64,000 nucleotides of DNA from DATFKA01 sp042095835 (GTDB lineage Bacteria; Bacteroidota; Bacteroidia; Chitinophagales; Saprospiraceae). Below, piece after piece: positions 18,527 through 28,490 of this stretch. The notes below the pieces were generated by a model. It saw only the letters and a list, made by a program, of their open reading frames with translations. It ran no database searches and was not told the origin of the DNA. Every line of letters starts with the position of its first letter. Within the stretch, counting starts at the first letter, position 1. A program made the position numbers and the translations under genes. The stretch spans positions 1-64,000 of the forward strand of contig JBELML010000021.1 of assembly GCA_042095835.1 (NCBI GenBank). Reading direction: 5' to 3'.

Positions 18527-19196
18527 GAGAATAAAGTATCAAAATTTGTTATTAGGTCTTTCAGTTTTTAAAGGTAGTCAAAGTGAATGGTTTGAACAAT
18601 TAATAGGGCTTTTTTTTATGTCTTTAACTCATAGCTGTCAACAGCTGGTGAATAAGTGTAATAAATACCCATTCTTAAAACCTGCTCCTAAAGGTCAAGT
18701 TGGAAAAATTAAATCGTCCATTAAAGGTAACCATTAGGATACTTCTTAAATATAGAGAGGACTCTATGATTCTATGAACAGCTTCATTTACCACAAAGTA
18801 CATATAGAAAATACAAGCATATAAAAACGCTCTTTATTAGAATATATTTTCTAAATAAAAAAAATAAATAGATACTTGCTTCAAAAAAATATTTTACATA
18901 TCTTGCAAATAAGCTAAACAGCAGTTTTATTTTTAACATTTCGTAAAAACCTTAAACCCATATTAAAATCGATTTACCCTTCTAAATCATCAACTTTTGT
19001 CACATTGACCGTGATCCAACCTTCAATTTTTCTGAAACAACCGAGTAATACTCGGCTTTGCTAATACTATTCGGCTCCGCCCTCTTATGTAAAAAATCCA
19101 CTGTATTGAAATCAGAGGATTATAGCCTTAAAGGATGAGCTGTCATTAGCTAGCCTATGTCATCAATTATTGGATCATTTTCAAAAAACTTAAATC
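18527..19196. other. Divergent intergenic region between the two surface-protein operons
   Basis: 670 bp, AT-rich, with no credible gene. It must carry the start regions of both operons. The palindrome CCGAGTA-A-TACTCGG at 19041-19055 is followed by a related CGGCT-containing stretch at about 19052-19080. A shared operator for the two divergent operons is possible but unproven. Confidence 0.5.
18569..18599 (-). promoter_or_regulatory. Possible Bacteroidota-type promoter for the minus-strand surface operon
   Basis: On the minus strand TTG (18599-18597) is followed after 20 bases by TACCTTTA (18576-18569), one base off the TAnnTTTG -7 consensus of Bacteroidota. It lies about 45 bp upstream of the first gene of the operon (ATG at 18526). 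A weak match, not confirmed. Confidence 0.3.
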
Positions 19197-21329
19197 ATGA
19201 AATCCTTTTTTAAATCTGTATTCATTTTAGCTCTTATATTAGGAGCAACGCTCCAATTGAGCGCCCAAATTCCTAATCTAATTTCCTATCAAGGTATTTT
19301 GACCAATGATATGGGGCAAGTATTTCCGGACGGAGATTATAGCCTGGAAATTCAGTTATTCGCTCAAAATAGTGGCGGAGTTGCCCTTTGGTCTGAAACA
19401 CACACTACACCAGTCAGCAATGGTTTTTTTCAACTTACTTTGGGTTCTATTACGCCCTTTAGTTTACCTTTTGATCAACAATATTTTGTGGAAGTTAGTG
19501 TAGAAGGCAACGCCTTATCACCACGAACGGCCTTGACTGCCTCACCCTATGCGCTGAATAGTCAAAGTACAATTGGCTTTAAACCCAATGCCCTAGATGC
19601 AAAGGGAGGAGCCTTTGAAAATGTAGTATACATAGACAGTAATGCCTATATTGGTTTTGGTACAACTACACCTACTACACCTTTTCACTTTGTCACTCCA
19701 AATCAAAACCTAGCTAACCTCTTTATTGAACCAGGTATATGGCAAGGATTTGGTGATGAAACCAGGATTACCTTGGGAGATTTCAATCATACCATCAGTG
19801 CAATCTATGGAGGAGGCATGCAATTTAGAGATGTAGATCAGTTCCGTTTCATTGGCGCACCCATCATTTTTGAAAGCAATGCGCGGGTTGACGGTAGGCT
19901 CGGTATTGGTGGAGATGCAGAGTGGCCATTCCAAGTTTTTGGTGATTTCGGCAAAACGAGTATTTATGGTGGTTTTGGTGGTTTTCGAAACACCGCCCTC
20001 CTAGCCGCTTTTGAAGCCCTCCAAAACAAAGGTGCTCAAGTACGCTTTAGTGGTACAGAGCAAAATGGCACCTATGTAGATATCGGTACAGATAGTACGG
20101 GTGCTTTCATTGTGGAACAAGCTGATGCAGAAATGATGCGGGTTGATCAGGCAGGACGAGTAGAACTAACGGGTTCTAGAGATATTCAAAAGCTATATGT
20201 CAATGGAGGTATTCGTATAGCAGATGATGCAAGTATCTATGGTATTGATGGCCTTTTGGGGTTCAATGACTTACGCTTATTCGGTAATCCACCCCAACAA
20301 GGAGAGCCTGAGGATATGTATATCGGCCCTAATGGTAGAGTATCTATTGGAACGGCTACTGATGGCCTAGTCCTAGGGGCCCAATTCCAAGTGAACGGCA
20401 CTTTTGGCCAAGCGGTCATGGTCCAGGACAATGAAATCAAACTCACCCAATTTGGTGGGACTAATTTCTCCATCATCAATGATGGCCGATTTAAAATTAG
20501 AAATACCTCAGATGCTCCTGATGCGGGCACAGCCGGAGAGGATATTCTGTCTTTATCTAGTACAGGAGAATTAACCGTTGGTCCGGCGGTCAACTTTTTC
20601 TCAAAGTTTAGTGCTGCTGATGATTACCGTGGCTTTTACGTACCTCAATGGACAGGTTTTTCAGGAGACAGCATTGTAGTAGCAGCCGTATTTGAAGGAA
20701 ATGGACAAACTCGGCCACGTGTTCGCTTCACTAAAAAAGAGCAGGCAAGTAATTTCTACGACATCGGTTTCAATGGTAATGAAGACTTTGTCATAGCCTC
20801 TTCAGGTGGTGGTTTATTCACAATGGCCCAAGCAGGGAATGTTGGCTTAGGCGTAGCAGTACCCAATGAAAGATTAGAGGTCAATGGAAACATCCTAGCG
20901 ACCGGAACGATAACAGAAAATTCAGATCGTCGATTCAAGAAAAATTTCAAAACTATCGATCAGGCTCTTACAAAAGTAAATCAATTAAATGGTTACTACT
21001 ATGATTGGAATACTACCGACTTTCCTAACAAAGCCTTTACAGATGATCGCCAAATAGGATTTATCGCCCAAGAAATCGAGACCTTATTCCCAGAAATGGT
21101 AAGTACAGATAAAGACGGATATAAATCTGTAAATTATGGTCGCATGACACCCGTACTTCTAGAGGCCATCAAGGAGCAACAGGCAGAAATTGATCAACTC
21201 AAAGCCGCAAAAGCCGCCTTGGAGGCCAAACTATCGAATATGGAGTCAAGCATTCTACAGCGTTTAGCAGCCTTAGAAAACAAGGAAGCAGAAGCAATTG
21301 CTGATCAAAAAGTAGCAGGTCAGCAGTAA
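19197..21329 (+). CDS. Fibre-like secreted protein with C-terminal Peptidase_S74 (endosialidase-type) chaperone domain
   Basis: 710 aa. Signal peptide (about 1-23, LSAQ). Residues 25-120 are the same N-terminal domain as in the triad on the other strand (ISYQGILTNDMGQVF, ALTASPYALNSQ). Residues about 130-570 are a repetitive beta-rich shaft with several GRVSIGT/GNVGLGV-type motifs. From about 575, SDRRFKKNFKTIDQAL, YYDWN, RQIGFIAQEIETLFPEMV and SVNYGRMTPVLLEAIKEQQ define the S74 intramolecular chaperone of tail spikes and fibres, which trimerises and self-cleaves in known members. It ends in a coiled coil of about 50 residues. It heads the plus-strand surface operon. Likely forms a trimeric extracellular fibre; no T9SS domain is seen. 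Confidence 0.88.
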   Translation: MKSFFKSVFILALILGATLQLSAQIPNLISYQGILTNDMGQVFPDGDYSLEIQLFAQNSGGVALWSETHTTPVSNGFFQLTLGSITPFSLPFDQQYFVEVSVEGNALSPRTALTASPYALNSQSTIGFKPNALDAKGGAFENVVYIDSNAYIGFGTTTPTTPFHFVTPNQNLANLFIEPGIWQGFGDETRITLGDFNHTISAIYGGGMQFRDVDQFRFIGAPIIFESNARVDGRLGIGGDAEWPFQVFGDFGKTSIYGGFGGFRNTALLAAFEALQNKGAQVRFSGTEQNGTYVDIGTDSTGAFIVEQADAEMMRVDQAGRVELTGSRDIQKLYVNGGIRIADDASIYGIDGLLGFNDLRLFGNPPQQGEPEDMYIGPNGRVSIGTATDGLVLGAQFQVNGTFGQAVMVQDNEIKLTQFGGTNFSIINDGRFKIRNTSDAPDAGTAGEDILSLSSTGELTVGPAVNFFSKFSAADDYRGFYVPQWTGFSGDSIVVAAVFEGNGQTRPRVRFTKKEQASNFYDIGFNGNEDFVIASSGGGLFTMAQAGNVGLGVAVPNERLEVNGNILATGTITENSDRRFKKNFKTIDQALTKVNQLNGYYYDWNTTDFPNKAFTDDRQIGFIAQEIETLFPEMVSTDKDGYKSVNYGRMTPVLLEAIKEQQAEIDQLKAAKAALEAKLSNMESSILQRLAALENKEAEAIADQKVAGQQ

Positions 21330-21353
21330 GCTTTAGTGAGATTCCTTTAAAAT

Positions 21354-24300
21354 ATGAAATTAAAAATTATGCCTAAGAAAATGTTTAACCTTAAACCATA
21401 CCTAATTTGCTTATTGGGCCTTCTCTTGATATCCAATATCGTAGTAGGCCAAAGCAACCAATTGCGGTCGGTTTTTAGCAACGGCGCTACCAATGCACAA
21501 GGTGGAGCTATAAGACTGCAAGGCACCATTGGCCAGTCTCTTATAGGACCTATGACTGGCAATGGCACACTCCTGAATCAAGGTTTTTGGGCAAGATCTG
21601 CTCAAGCCTTCGATTTACTCGTGACTAATGGCAATAACAGTGGTATAGGATCACTAAGAGCTGCAATAGAATGCGCTAGTTCTGGTGACACCATCACCTT
21701 TGACTTTGATGGAACTGTACTCATTGATAGCTCAGAGATTTTAATAGATAAGGCGCTAACCATTGATGCTCGAGGAAGGGACATCACCCTGGATGCTAAT
21801 AATAATAGCCGAATCTTTATGCTATCAGCAGATGAAGATGTTTTTTTCTACAATCTGAACTTCATCAATGGTTTTGGTGACTTCGGTGGCGCAATGCGCG
21901 TAAATGCCAGACTAACTGCCATAAATTGCAGCTTTTCTAATAATAATGCGGACAACGGTGGCGCACTTGATGTACTTCGTCCTTCGACTTTTATCAATTG
22001 TCGATTTACCGATAACACGGCTAATTTCCAATCGGGAGCAGTTCAATTATTTTTTAATGACCACACCTTCATTAATTGCCTTTTTGCTGATAATCAGGCA
22101 GGAACATTGGGTGGTGTCAGTATGATTGGGCAATCTAGGCCTACTTTCACCAATTGTACTATGTTTGGTAATAGTGCACAAACGGGTGGAGCTTTGTTCA
22201 TCGCTTCAACCGCAGGTTATGTCCTAGAAAACAGCATCCTTTTTGGAAATTCCGCGCCCCTTAGCCCCGAAATATTTATCGATGGAACTCCCAGCGTGAA
22301 TAATCAAGCTAACAATAATATTGTAAGTGACCTCAGTGGATCTGATTTGGTCTTGGGCGTCAATAATATCATTAGCATTGATCCCTTATTAAGAGATCCC
22401 CAAAATGGAGACTATGGATTGCAACCTTTCTCTCCTGCTCACGGAAATGCCGATCCGACATTATTGCCAATAGATAGCCTTGATATTGATGAGGATGGCG
22501 ACAGTTCGGAGACGATTGACTTCGATATCGCCTTGAATCAAAGAGGGCTTGCCAATACGACATTTGATCTTGGTGCCTTTGAGACTGCCCAAGGTAGCCT
22601 TACGGTGATCAATGCCGATGATGCAGGTATCGGCTCGCTACGCCAAGCATTAGAAAATGCTAATGCCAATGTCAATCTTGATTTTATTCAATTCGATATT
22701 CCGGGCGATGGACCACATGAAATCACTTTAGCTAGTCAACTACCTGATTTACTAGATGAAAGCATTGTGGTAGATGGGACTTCGCAACCAGGAAGCAATA
22801 CTGAACAACCAGCGGTCACCATTAGTGGAAATGACTCGATCGAATCTATTTTCTCGATTAGGGCTCCCAATTGCTCCATTTTAGGTCTCAGACTTATAGA
22901 CATTACGGGCTCCCGTTTAATACAAGTAGCTAACACTACTTTTGCAACCATCTCGGCAAACACCTTGATCACCAATCAGGGGCAAGATCATATTGCTTTG
23001 TTTAGTGCCAATAATTGTACTATTGCGAGTAACCGAATTGGTGTAGACACCAATGGTGTCACAACTACTCTTTCCCGACTACTAGTCTATCTAACCGAAA
23101 GCTCTAACAATCGGATTCTATTTAACACCTTTGCCGGAGCGCCCAACAATGCGGCACTTTTCCTTGATAATAGTTCTATGAATAATCAAGTTGAGGAAAA
23201 TCGCTTTGGTATCGATGCAGATGGTAATCCACTCCCTGGTGGTTCGGGCATTATTGTACAAAATTCATCTAGCAATAATATCTTCAACAACCAGATTGCT
23301 AATAATACGGTAGGCGTAGAGATGATCGCTGGTCTGGGAAATAGAATTTCTGAGAATGATTTTCTTTGTAATCTTGATTTTGGTATCAAAGCCCCAGATA
23401 GTCTTATCCTATCACCTCCCAGTATTCTTGCGAATGCTCCGGGTGTAATTAGTGGCCAGGCGCTCCCCAATGCGGAGGTCGAAATTTATCTGCAAGATGA
23501 TAGTGCTTGTCCGAATACCGCTTGTCAAGGTTTATTCCAGGGTAGAACTACTGCTGATGGTAGTGGAAATTGGTCTTACAATAGCGCAGGCATTCCAGAA
23601 GGTGCTACGCTCACAGCTATTCAGATCGAGTCGGGTAACACCTCTGCTTTCGCAGATTGTAGTGTGATCGCTTGTACCTTAGAGGCTTTCCCAGATAGCG
23701 CTTTAATCACTTGCTTAGATACAGTTGTCACCCTGGAAGCTTTTGCTAATCAAAATGACCTGAGTTATTCTTGGTCGGGCCCTAATGGGTTCACTGCTTC
23801 TACTCAAAGTATTGTAGTTGGTCTAGCCGGAGACTATCTCCTCACGGTCATGGATTCTTTAGGCTGTACAGCACAGGCCACTTCTACGGTAAGTGAAGAT
23901 ATAACAGCCCCTACTTTTTCAGTACTTATTACAGATATCACCTGTATAACACCCCTAGGACAGATCAATGTATCCTCATCAGATACCATAATCAATACGA
24001 TAAGTTGGACCGGGCCCAACGGTTTTAGTTCTAGCAACTTTAGCAATGGTGTCGATGCTCCAGGAGAATACTTCTTCACCATTGAGGCTCCAAATGGTTG
24101 TACCAGCAGCTCAAGTGTACTCATCAGCGAAGATAGTACCACTGCACCTATAGCAGACTTTGACATCAGTATTACGGGACTATCTGCTCAATTCACCAAT
24201 ACAAGTGTTGGAGGAAATATCAGCAGCCGTTGGCTTATAGTAAACGATCAGGGCGGTGATGTGATCATTGAAAGTGAAAACGCCACATTTGACTATACTA

Positions 24301-26057
24301 CAGCAGGTACCAAAACCGTAAGTTTGGCAACTACTAATCAGTGTGGAAGAGATACTTCGACCCAGACCTTTGAGATTTCGTTTCCAAGCGATCCTATCGA
24401 ATTATTCTTCCTAGATACCGTAAAAGGCGCAAGCGGAACCATAATAGATTTACCCATTCTGGTCACTAATTTTAATGATGTAGGTGCTATGCAGTTTACG
24501 CTTGAATTAGCAGATCCAAGTATAGCAAGAATAGTAGGTACCACTGGGTACAACCTATCTGAATTGACTGATGAGAATTTCTCTTTTGTCAACGACGGTC
24601 AAGTGAATTTTTCTTGGAACAATGGCTTTCTAAGCACATTGGAGGATAGCGCCACCATTTTTGCAGTTCAAATTGAGCTATTGGGTACCACCAATATTTG
24701 TAGTAATCTACAAATTGGCAGTTCGATAGTCCCACTAGAAATAGGTGTATTAGCTGGTAATACCATCCTTCCGGCACCAGTCACCACGGGGCCTGGCAAC
24801 TTTTGTATTTTAACCAGAGCCGATATCACCGGAAAAGTATTCCGAGAAAACAGAGCACCTTTAAAAGATGTAGAGGTTGCAGTTACTCCTACAATGAGAG
24901 ACACCACCGACACTGCTGGCGACTACGGGTTCATGGGATTAGCTACAGGTTTTGATTATACTTTGCGTCCTTTCCGCAACACCAACCCGCTAGAAGGGGT
25001 TACGACCATTGATTTAGTACTTATACAAAGGCATTTATTAGCCATTGAAGTTTTGAATTCACCGTATAAGATCATTTCAGCTGATGTGAATAATTCTACT
25101 ACTGTATCTGCCCTGGATTTGGTTGAAATTCGTAGACTTATTTTAGGCATTACAAATATCTTCCCGAACAATGTACCGTCCTGGGCTTTTGTACCGGCAG
25201 CCTATCAGTTCGTTGATCCTTTAGATCCGCTAGCTTTTGGCTTCCCTGATACCATACCTGTGAATAATCTACTGGCCGATGTAAGTGGGGCGGACTTTAT
25301 TGGTATGAAAAAAGGAGATGTCAACGGCACTGCCCAAGGTCGACCTTTTGCAGGGAATTTGGCAATGACCATCAGCGAGACCAATAATGGTAAAAAGCGT
25401 ACAATTGAATTCAAAGCGGCAGCTACCACAACGATTTCTGCCTATCAATTTGACATCAGCTTTGACCCTGTACAAATGCGTTTGTTGGATATCCTGCCAG
25501 GTGATTTACCCGGTTTAAATGAAAGTTTCTTTCACCCCAATAGTGAGCAAGAAGGTTTAATAAGTACCTTATGGTATGATCCAACTGGTGCTTTGGAAGG
25601 TTTAGAAATTGAAGAAGGGCAAGTTTTATTCAGCTTTGAATTCCAAGTAGCAGATCAGGCAGAGACCTTAGAAAAGCGTATTTGGACTGGCGAGCGTAGG
25701 ATGCCTGCTCTTGGCTTCAATGAAGTAGGCGATCTGCTTGAGGTGAAAACTGATTACCAATATCTGGTCAACAATACTTTGGTAGAGCTAGAAAGTCCTA
25801 CTAGACTCGAAGCCATCGCTCCAAACCCCTTCAAGGAGGAGGCGCAGATCAGCTTCTACCTACCTAATTCGCAACCGGTGAGTTTTACCGTAATCGATGC
25901 CCTAGGTCGGAAAGTAAAAACAGTACAGGCCAATTATGGTAGTGGTCATCACAATTGGAGACTAAACGCCAATGAACTGAATGGCCCAGGTTGGTATACT
26001 GTAGAAATGAGAACAGAAGATTTCATGGAGCGTCAAAGAGTGATCTTACAAAGATAA
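21354..26057 (+). CDS. Large T9SS protein with beta-helix, Ig-like, cohesin-like and dockerin-like modules
   Basis: 1567 aa, 24 bp after the S74 gene. Signal peptide (about 1-33). A short module ends LLNQGFWARS. Two right-handed beta-helix regions follow (about 85-330 and 425-700, with repeated INC.F..N.A..GGA turns in the first). A linker module (700-770) precedes Ig/PKD-like modules (770-1010). Residues about 1014-1150 look cohesin-like. About 1156-1320 is a carboxypeptidase-like plus dockerin-like part (ADVNNSTTVSALDLVEIRR, KKGDVNG). A second cohesin-like fold is at about 1340-1465 (LPGLNESFF, VLFSFEFQV). The type A sorting domain is at 1484-1567 (APNPFKEEAQISFYLPNS). The dockerin-like part closely matches the protein at 62163. 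Probably an outer-surface scaffold or adhesin. Confidence 0.85.
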   Translation: MKLKIMPKKMFNLKPYLICLLGLLLISNIVVGQSNQLRSVFSNGATNAQGGAIRLQGTIGQSLIGPMTGNGTLLNQGFWARSAQAFDLLVTNGNNSGIGSLRAAIECASSGDTITFDFDGTVLIDSSEILIDKALTIDARGRDITLDANNNSRIFMLSADEDVFFYNLNFINGFGDFGGAMRVNARLTAINCSFSNNNADNGGALDVLRPSTFINCRFTDNTANFQSGAVQLFFNDHTFINCLFADNQAGTLGGVSMIGQSRPTFTNCTMFGNSAQTGGALFIASTAGYVLENSILFGNSAPLSPEIFIDGTPSVNNQANNNIVSDLSGSDLVLGVNNIISIDPLLRDPQNGDYGLQPFSPAHGNADPTLLPIDSLDIDEDGDSSETIDFDIALNQRGLANTTFDLGAFETAQGSLTVINADDAGIGSLRQALENANANVNLDFIQFDIPGDGPHEITLASQLPDLLDESIVVDGTSQPGSNTEQPAVTISGNDSIESIFSIRAPNCSILGLRLIDITGSRLIQVANTTFATISANTLITNQGQDHIALFSANNCTIASNRIGVDTNGVTTTLSRLLVYLTESSNNRILFNTFAGAPNNAALFLDNSSMNNQVEENRFGIDADGNPLPGGSGIIVQNSSSNNIFNNQIANNTVGVEMIAGLGNRISENDFLCNLDFGIKAPDSLILSPPSILANAPGVISGQALPNAEVEIYLQDDSACPNTACQGLFQGRTTADGSGNWSYNSAGIPEGATLTAIQIESGNTSAFADCSVIACTLEAFPDSALITCLDTVVTLEAFANQNDLSYSWSGPNGFTASTQSIVVGLAGDYLLTVMDSLGCTAQATSTVSEDITAPTFSVLITDITCITPLGQINVSSSDTIINTISWTGPNGFSSSNFSNGVDAPGEYFFTIEAPNGCTSSSSVLISEDSTTAPIADFDISITGLSAQFTNTSVGGNISSRWLIVNDQGGDVIIESENATFDYTTAGTKTVSLATTNQCGRDTSTQTFEISFPSDPIELFFLDTVKGASGTIIDLPILVTNFNDVGAMQFTLELADPSIARIVGTTGYNLSELTDENFSFVNDGQVNFSWNNGFLSTLEDSATIFAVQIELLGTTNICSNLQIGSSIVPLEIGVLAGNTILPAPVTTGPGNFCILTRADITGKVFRENRAPLKDVEVAVTPTMRDTTDTAGDYGFMGLATGFDYTLRPFRNTNPLEGVTTIDLVLIQRHLLAIEVLNSPYKIISADVNNSTTVSALDLVEIRRLILGITNIFPNNVPSWAFVPAAYQFVDPLDPLAFGFPDTIPVNNLLADVSGADFIGMKKGDVNGTAQGRPFAGNLAMTISETNNGKKRTIEFKAAATTTISAYQFDISFDPVQMRLLDILPGDLPGLNESFFHPNSEQEGLISTLWYDPTGALEGLEIEEGQVLFSFEFQVADQAETLEKRIWTGERRMPALGFNEVGDLLEVKTDYQYLVNNTLVELESPTRLEAIAPNPFKEEAQISFYLPNSQPVSFTVIDALGRKVKTVQANYGSGHHNWRLNANELNGPGWYTVEMRTEDFMERQRVILQR

Positions 26058-26084
26058 TTTTGAGTAAGCTCCTTACAACTGATA

Positions 26085-27446
26085 ATGAACATGTCAATCC
26101 AAAAGATTAAATTAATTCCTTTAGTCTTCCTGATGGCGGTAATGCTTTTAGCATTACTGCCTAAAGGGCTATCTCAAGCGCCCAGCTTTTATATCGATCA
26201 GACTTCTGCTGGTCCAGATCAGAAGGTTGTGCTTTGCGTAGGCGTCTTAGATTTCAATAGCGTATTGAGTATCCAATGGACCATGAGCTGGGATACTAGT
26301 GTACTAAAATACCAGGGTATTCAACTCAATGGATCACTTCCAGGGCTCAATGAATTCAATTTTAATGAAGGCATTAGTGAGGAAGGCAAGTTGCCTTTCG
26401 TATGGTTTGATAATGCAGGAGAGGGTGTCAGCCTTGTCGATAGTAGTCTTCTTTATTGCCTGTCTTTCCAGGTCAATGGTACGATTGGAGATAGTAGTTT
26501 GATCCAATTGGTCAACTCCCCTACTCCATCTCAAGTAGGCTACTTAGATAATGGACAAGTTGAAGAAGTCCGAATTACTCTTGATCAAAACGAGGAAGGA
26601 AAAGTCGTTATCGTTGAAGAAATGCTGACGGTACAAGCACAGCTAGACCCACCCAGCTGTGAAGACTCCGCTGATGGACAGATTGAGGTGCAAGCATCTG
26701 GAGGTCTTACACCCTACCAATACAGTTGGACGGGACCAGACGGCTACACAGGAGATGAGAATCCTATCGATAATTTGACTAGCGGCAACTATTCGCTTAC
26801 CCTGACAGATAGTGATGGCCGAACGATCAGCACAACCTTCAATCTAAACAAGGATAATCCATTACAGATTATCAATCTACAAAGTCAGGACAGCGATTGT
26901 GAAGTGGCCAATGGCCAATTTAGTGTAGAGGTAGCTGGTGGGCAAAGGCCCTACCAATTCGATATTGGTAATGGCGCGAGTAGTAATCCATCCTTTTCTA
27001 GTTTGGTACCCAATACTTATTTACTAGCTATAACGGATAGTCTAGGTTGTATGCTAGATACGATGATCGTTATTGCAGAAATCAATTGTGGTGGTCCCGA
27101 CACGACTATGATGCCAGACACCACAATGATGAACGATAGCACCATGACGGAGGTAGACACGATCCCGCTACGATTCACACCCGTAACTTTATTTAGTCCT
27201 AATGGCGACGGCATCAACGACGAGTTGGTTTTTCCAGGATTAGAGAGCTATAGCTCCAATGATTTGACGATTGTGAGTCGATGGGGACAAACCGTATTTT
27301 CGAGGGTAGATTATCAACTCCGAGGAGCGCTCTGGGATGGCAATTTGCGAGGCAGGCCGGTTCCTGCGGGTGTATATTTTTATGTATTACGTGTAAACGA
27401 AAATGAGATTGTTGTAAAACGTAGTTTGACCATTGTCAGAAACTAA
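26085..27446 (+). CDS. Cohesin-like / SprB-repeat protein with gliding-type (type B) T9SS sorting domain
   Basis: 453 aa. Signal peptide (about 1-31). Residues 33-165 have a cohesin-like sheet pattern (VLCVGVLDFNSVLSIQWTM, WDTSVLKYQG, LPGLNEFNF, LLYCLSFQVNG). Two SprB-like repeats follow (CEDSADGQIEVQASGGLTPY, CEVANGQFSVEVAGGQRPY), then a Thr/Met/Asp-rich linker (DTTMMPDTTMMNDSTM). The last about 90 residues are the gliding-motility-associated C-terminal domain (LFSPNGDGINDELVF, VSRWGQTVF, GRPVPAGVYFYVL). Proteins with this type B signal usually need a PorP/SprF partner, which is encoded 6 bp downstream. A second ATG at 26091 could be the start. Confidence 0.88.
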   Translation: MNMSIQKIKLIPLVFLMAVMLLALLPKGLSQAPSFYIDQTSAGPDQKVVLCVGVLDFNSVLSIQWTMSWDTSVLKYQGIQLNGSLPGLNEFNFNEGISEEGKLPFVWFDNAGEGVSLVDSSLLYCLSFQVNGTIGDSSLIQLVNSPTPSQVGYLDNGQVEEVRITLDQNEEGKVVIVEEMLTVQAQLDPPSCEDSADGQIEVQASGGLTPYQYSWTGPDGYTGDENPIDNLTSGNYSLTLTDSDGRTISTTFNLNKDNPLQIINLQSQDSDCEVANGQFSVEVAGGQRPYQFDIGNGASSNPSFSSLVPNTYLLAITDSLGCMLDTMIVIAEINCGGPDTTMMPDTTMMNDSTMTEVDTIPLRFTPVTLFSPNGDGINDELVFPGLESYSSNDLTIVSRWGQTVFSRVDYQLRGALWDGNLRGRPVPAGVYFYVLRVNENEIVVKRSLTIVRN

Positions 27447-27451
27447 TCACC

Positions 27452-28378
27452 ATGCCATATTCAATCCAAATAAATAGTGTCCTTCTTTGTTTTTGTTGCT
27501 TACTGCTTGCTGCTTGTCTACCTGCTCAACAAAGTGGTAGAGCACCCATCTTTTCTGGCACACAATATGCTTGGAATCCAGCTATGACGGCCAATTTTGC
27601 CTATATAGAAGCCAATGCGACCTACCAAAGTCAATGGTCAGGAGTAGATGGTGGGCCGGAGCAATTAAGCGCTGGTGTACAAGTTCCATTCACTAGTATG
27701 AATATGGGTCTGGGACTGCAGATCAAGCAAGATAAAATAGGCCCATTGAGTCAAACAGCCGTCCAATTAAACTACGCCTATCATATACCTACAGGTAGAA
27801 GTAGTCGCTTATCTTTTGGTCTTTCGGGAGAGTTCGGTCAATATCGCCTCGATCCAAGTAGAGAAATCACCGCAAGTCCCAATGATCCACTTTTATTCAG
27901 CGAAGCGATGAACACCTCCTATTACAACTTGGGAGCTGGTGTTTATTTCTACAGCACTGATATGGAAGATTGGGAGGAATCCTATTTCTTCGCGGGGCTC
28001 AGCGCCTACCAAGCCATTCCACAAGACCTTATTTTTGGTACCAATACCAATTTACCACGGGATCTCCACGCTTATGCCTTGCTGGGATACCGCTTTTACT
28101 TTGATCAGTTTTTCCTAGAACCCTCCGCACAGTTAGACTATGCTATGGATGACATCTTACTGCCTAGGTTCCAAGTCCTATTGGAGATGATTGATAGCTT
28201 TTGGGCAGGCTTAGCAATAGACGGCGCTTTTAGCACATCTATTCAAGCCGGTTTCATCTTGGATACGGGAGGGTATAACTACGTACGAGTAGGTGCCTAT
28301 GCTGGCACAAATATCAGTCCACAAGGTTTGAATCTAGGTACTAGCTATGGAGTAATCGCCGCCTACCGCATTGATTAG
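27452..28378 (+). CDS. PorP/SprF family type IX secretion outer-membrane protein
   Basis: 308 aa with a signal peptide (cleavage near AQQ, about residue 27). The early QYAWNPAMTANFAYIEANAT and YQSQWSGVDGGPEQLSAGV are the hallmark start of PorP/SprF proteins; the remainder is a beta-barrel pattern with alternating aromatic strands and ends in AAYRID. Members of this family hold or deliver type B substrates at the cell surface, and the gene sits directly after such a substrate, so the two probably form a dedicated pair. It is the last gene of the plus-strand surface operon; the sequence after it is a minisatellite. Confidence 0.92.
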   Translation: MPYSIQINSVLLCFCCLLLAACLPAQQSGRAPIFSGTQYAWNPAMTANFAYIEANATYQSQWSGVDGGPEQLSAGVQVPFTSMNMGLGLQIKQDKIGPLSQTAVQLNYAYHIPTGRSSRLSFGLSGEFGQYRLDPSREITASPNDPLLFSEAMNTSYYNLGAGVYFYSTDMEDWEESYFFAGLSAYQAIPQDLIFGTNTNLPRDLHAYALLGYRFYFDQFFLEPSAQLDYAMDDILLPRFQVLLEMIDSFWAGLAIDGAFSTSIQAGFILDTGGYNYVRVGAYAGTNISPQGLNLGTSYGVIAAYRID

Positions 28379-28490
28379 TGGAATAGGTGCTATGTGCTAT
28401 GTTAATGAGACCCGGTGCTTCAGCAACGTTGGTCGAATTAATCCCGGCGTAGCGCAGCGGATGTCGGGATGTTTTGCTAGGTAATATATA

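Noticed and set aside
23690..25475. Several minus-strand ORFs inside the 1567-aa gene
   Set aside because: Shadow frames; the plus-strand gene has a continuous signal peptide-to-sorting-domain architecture.
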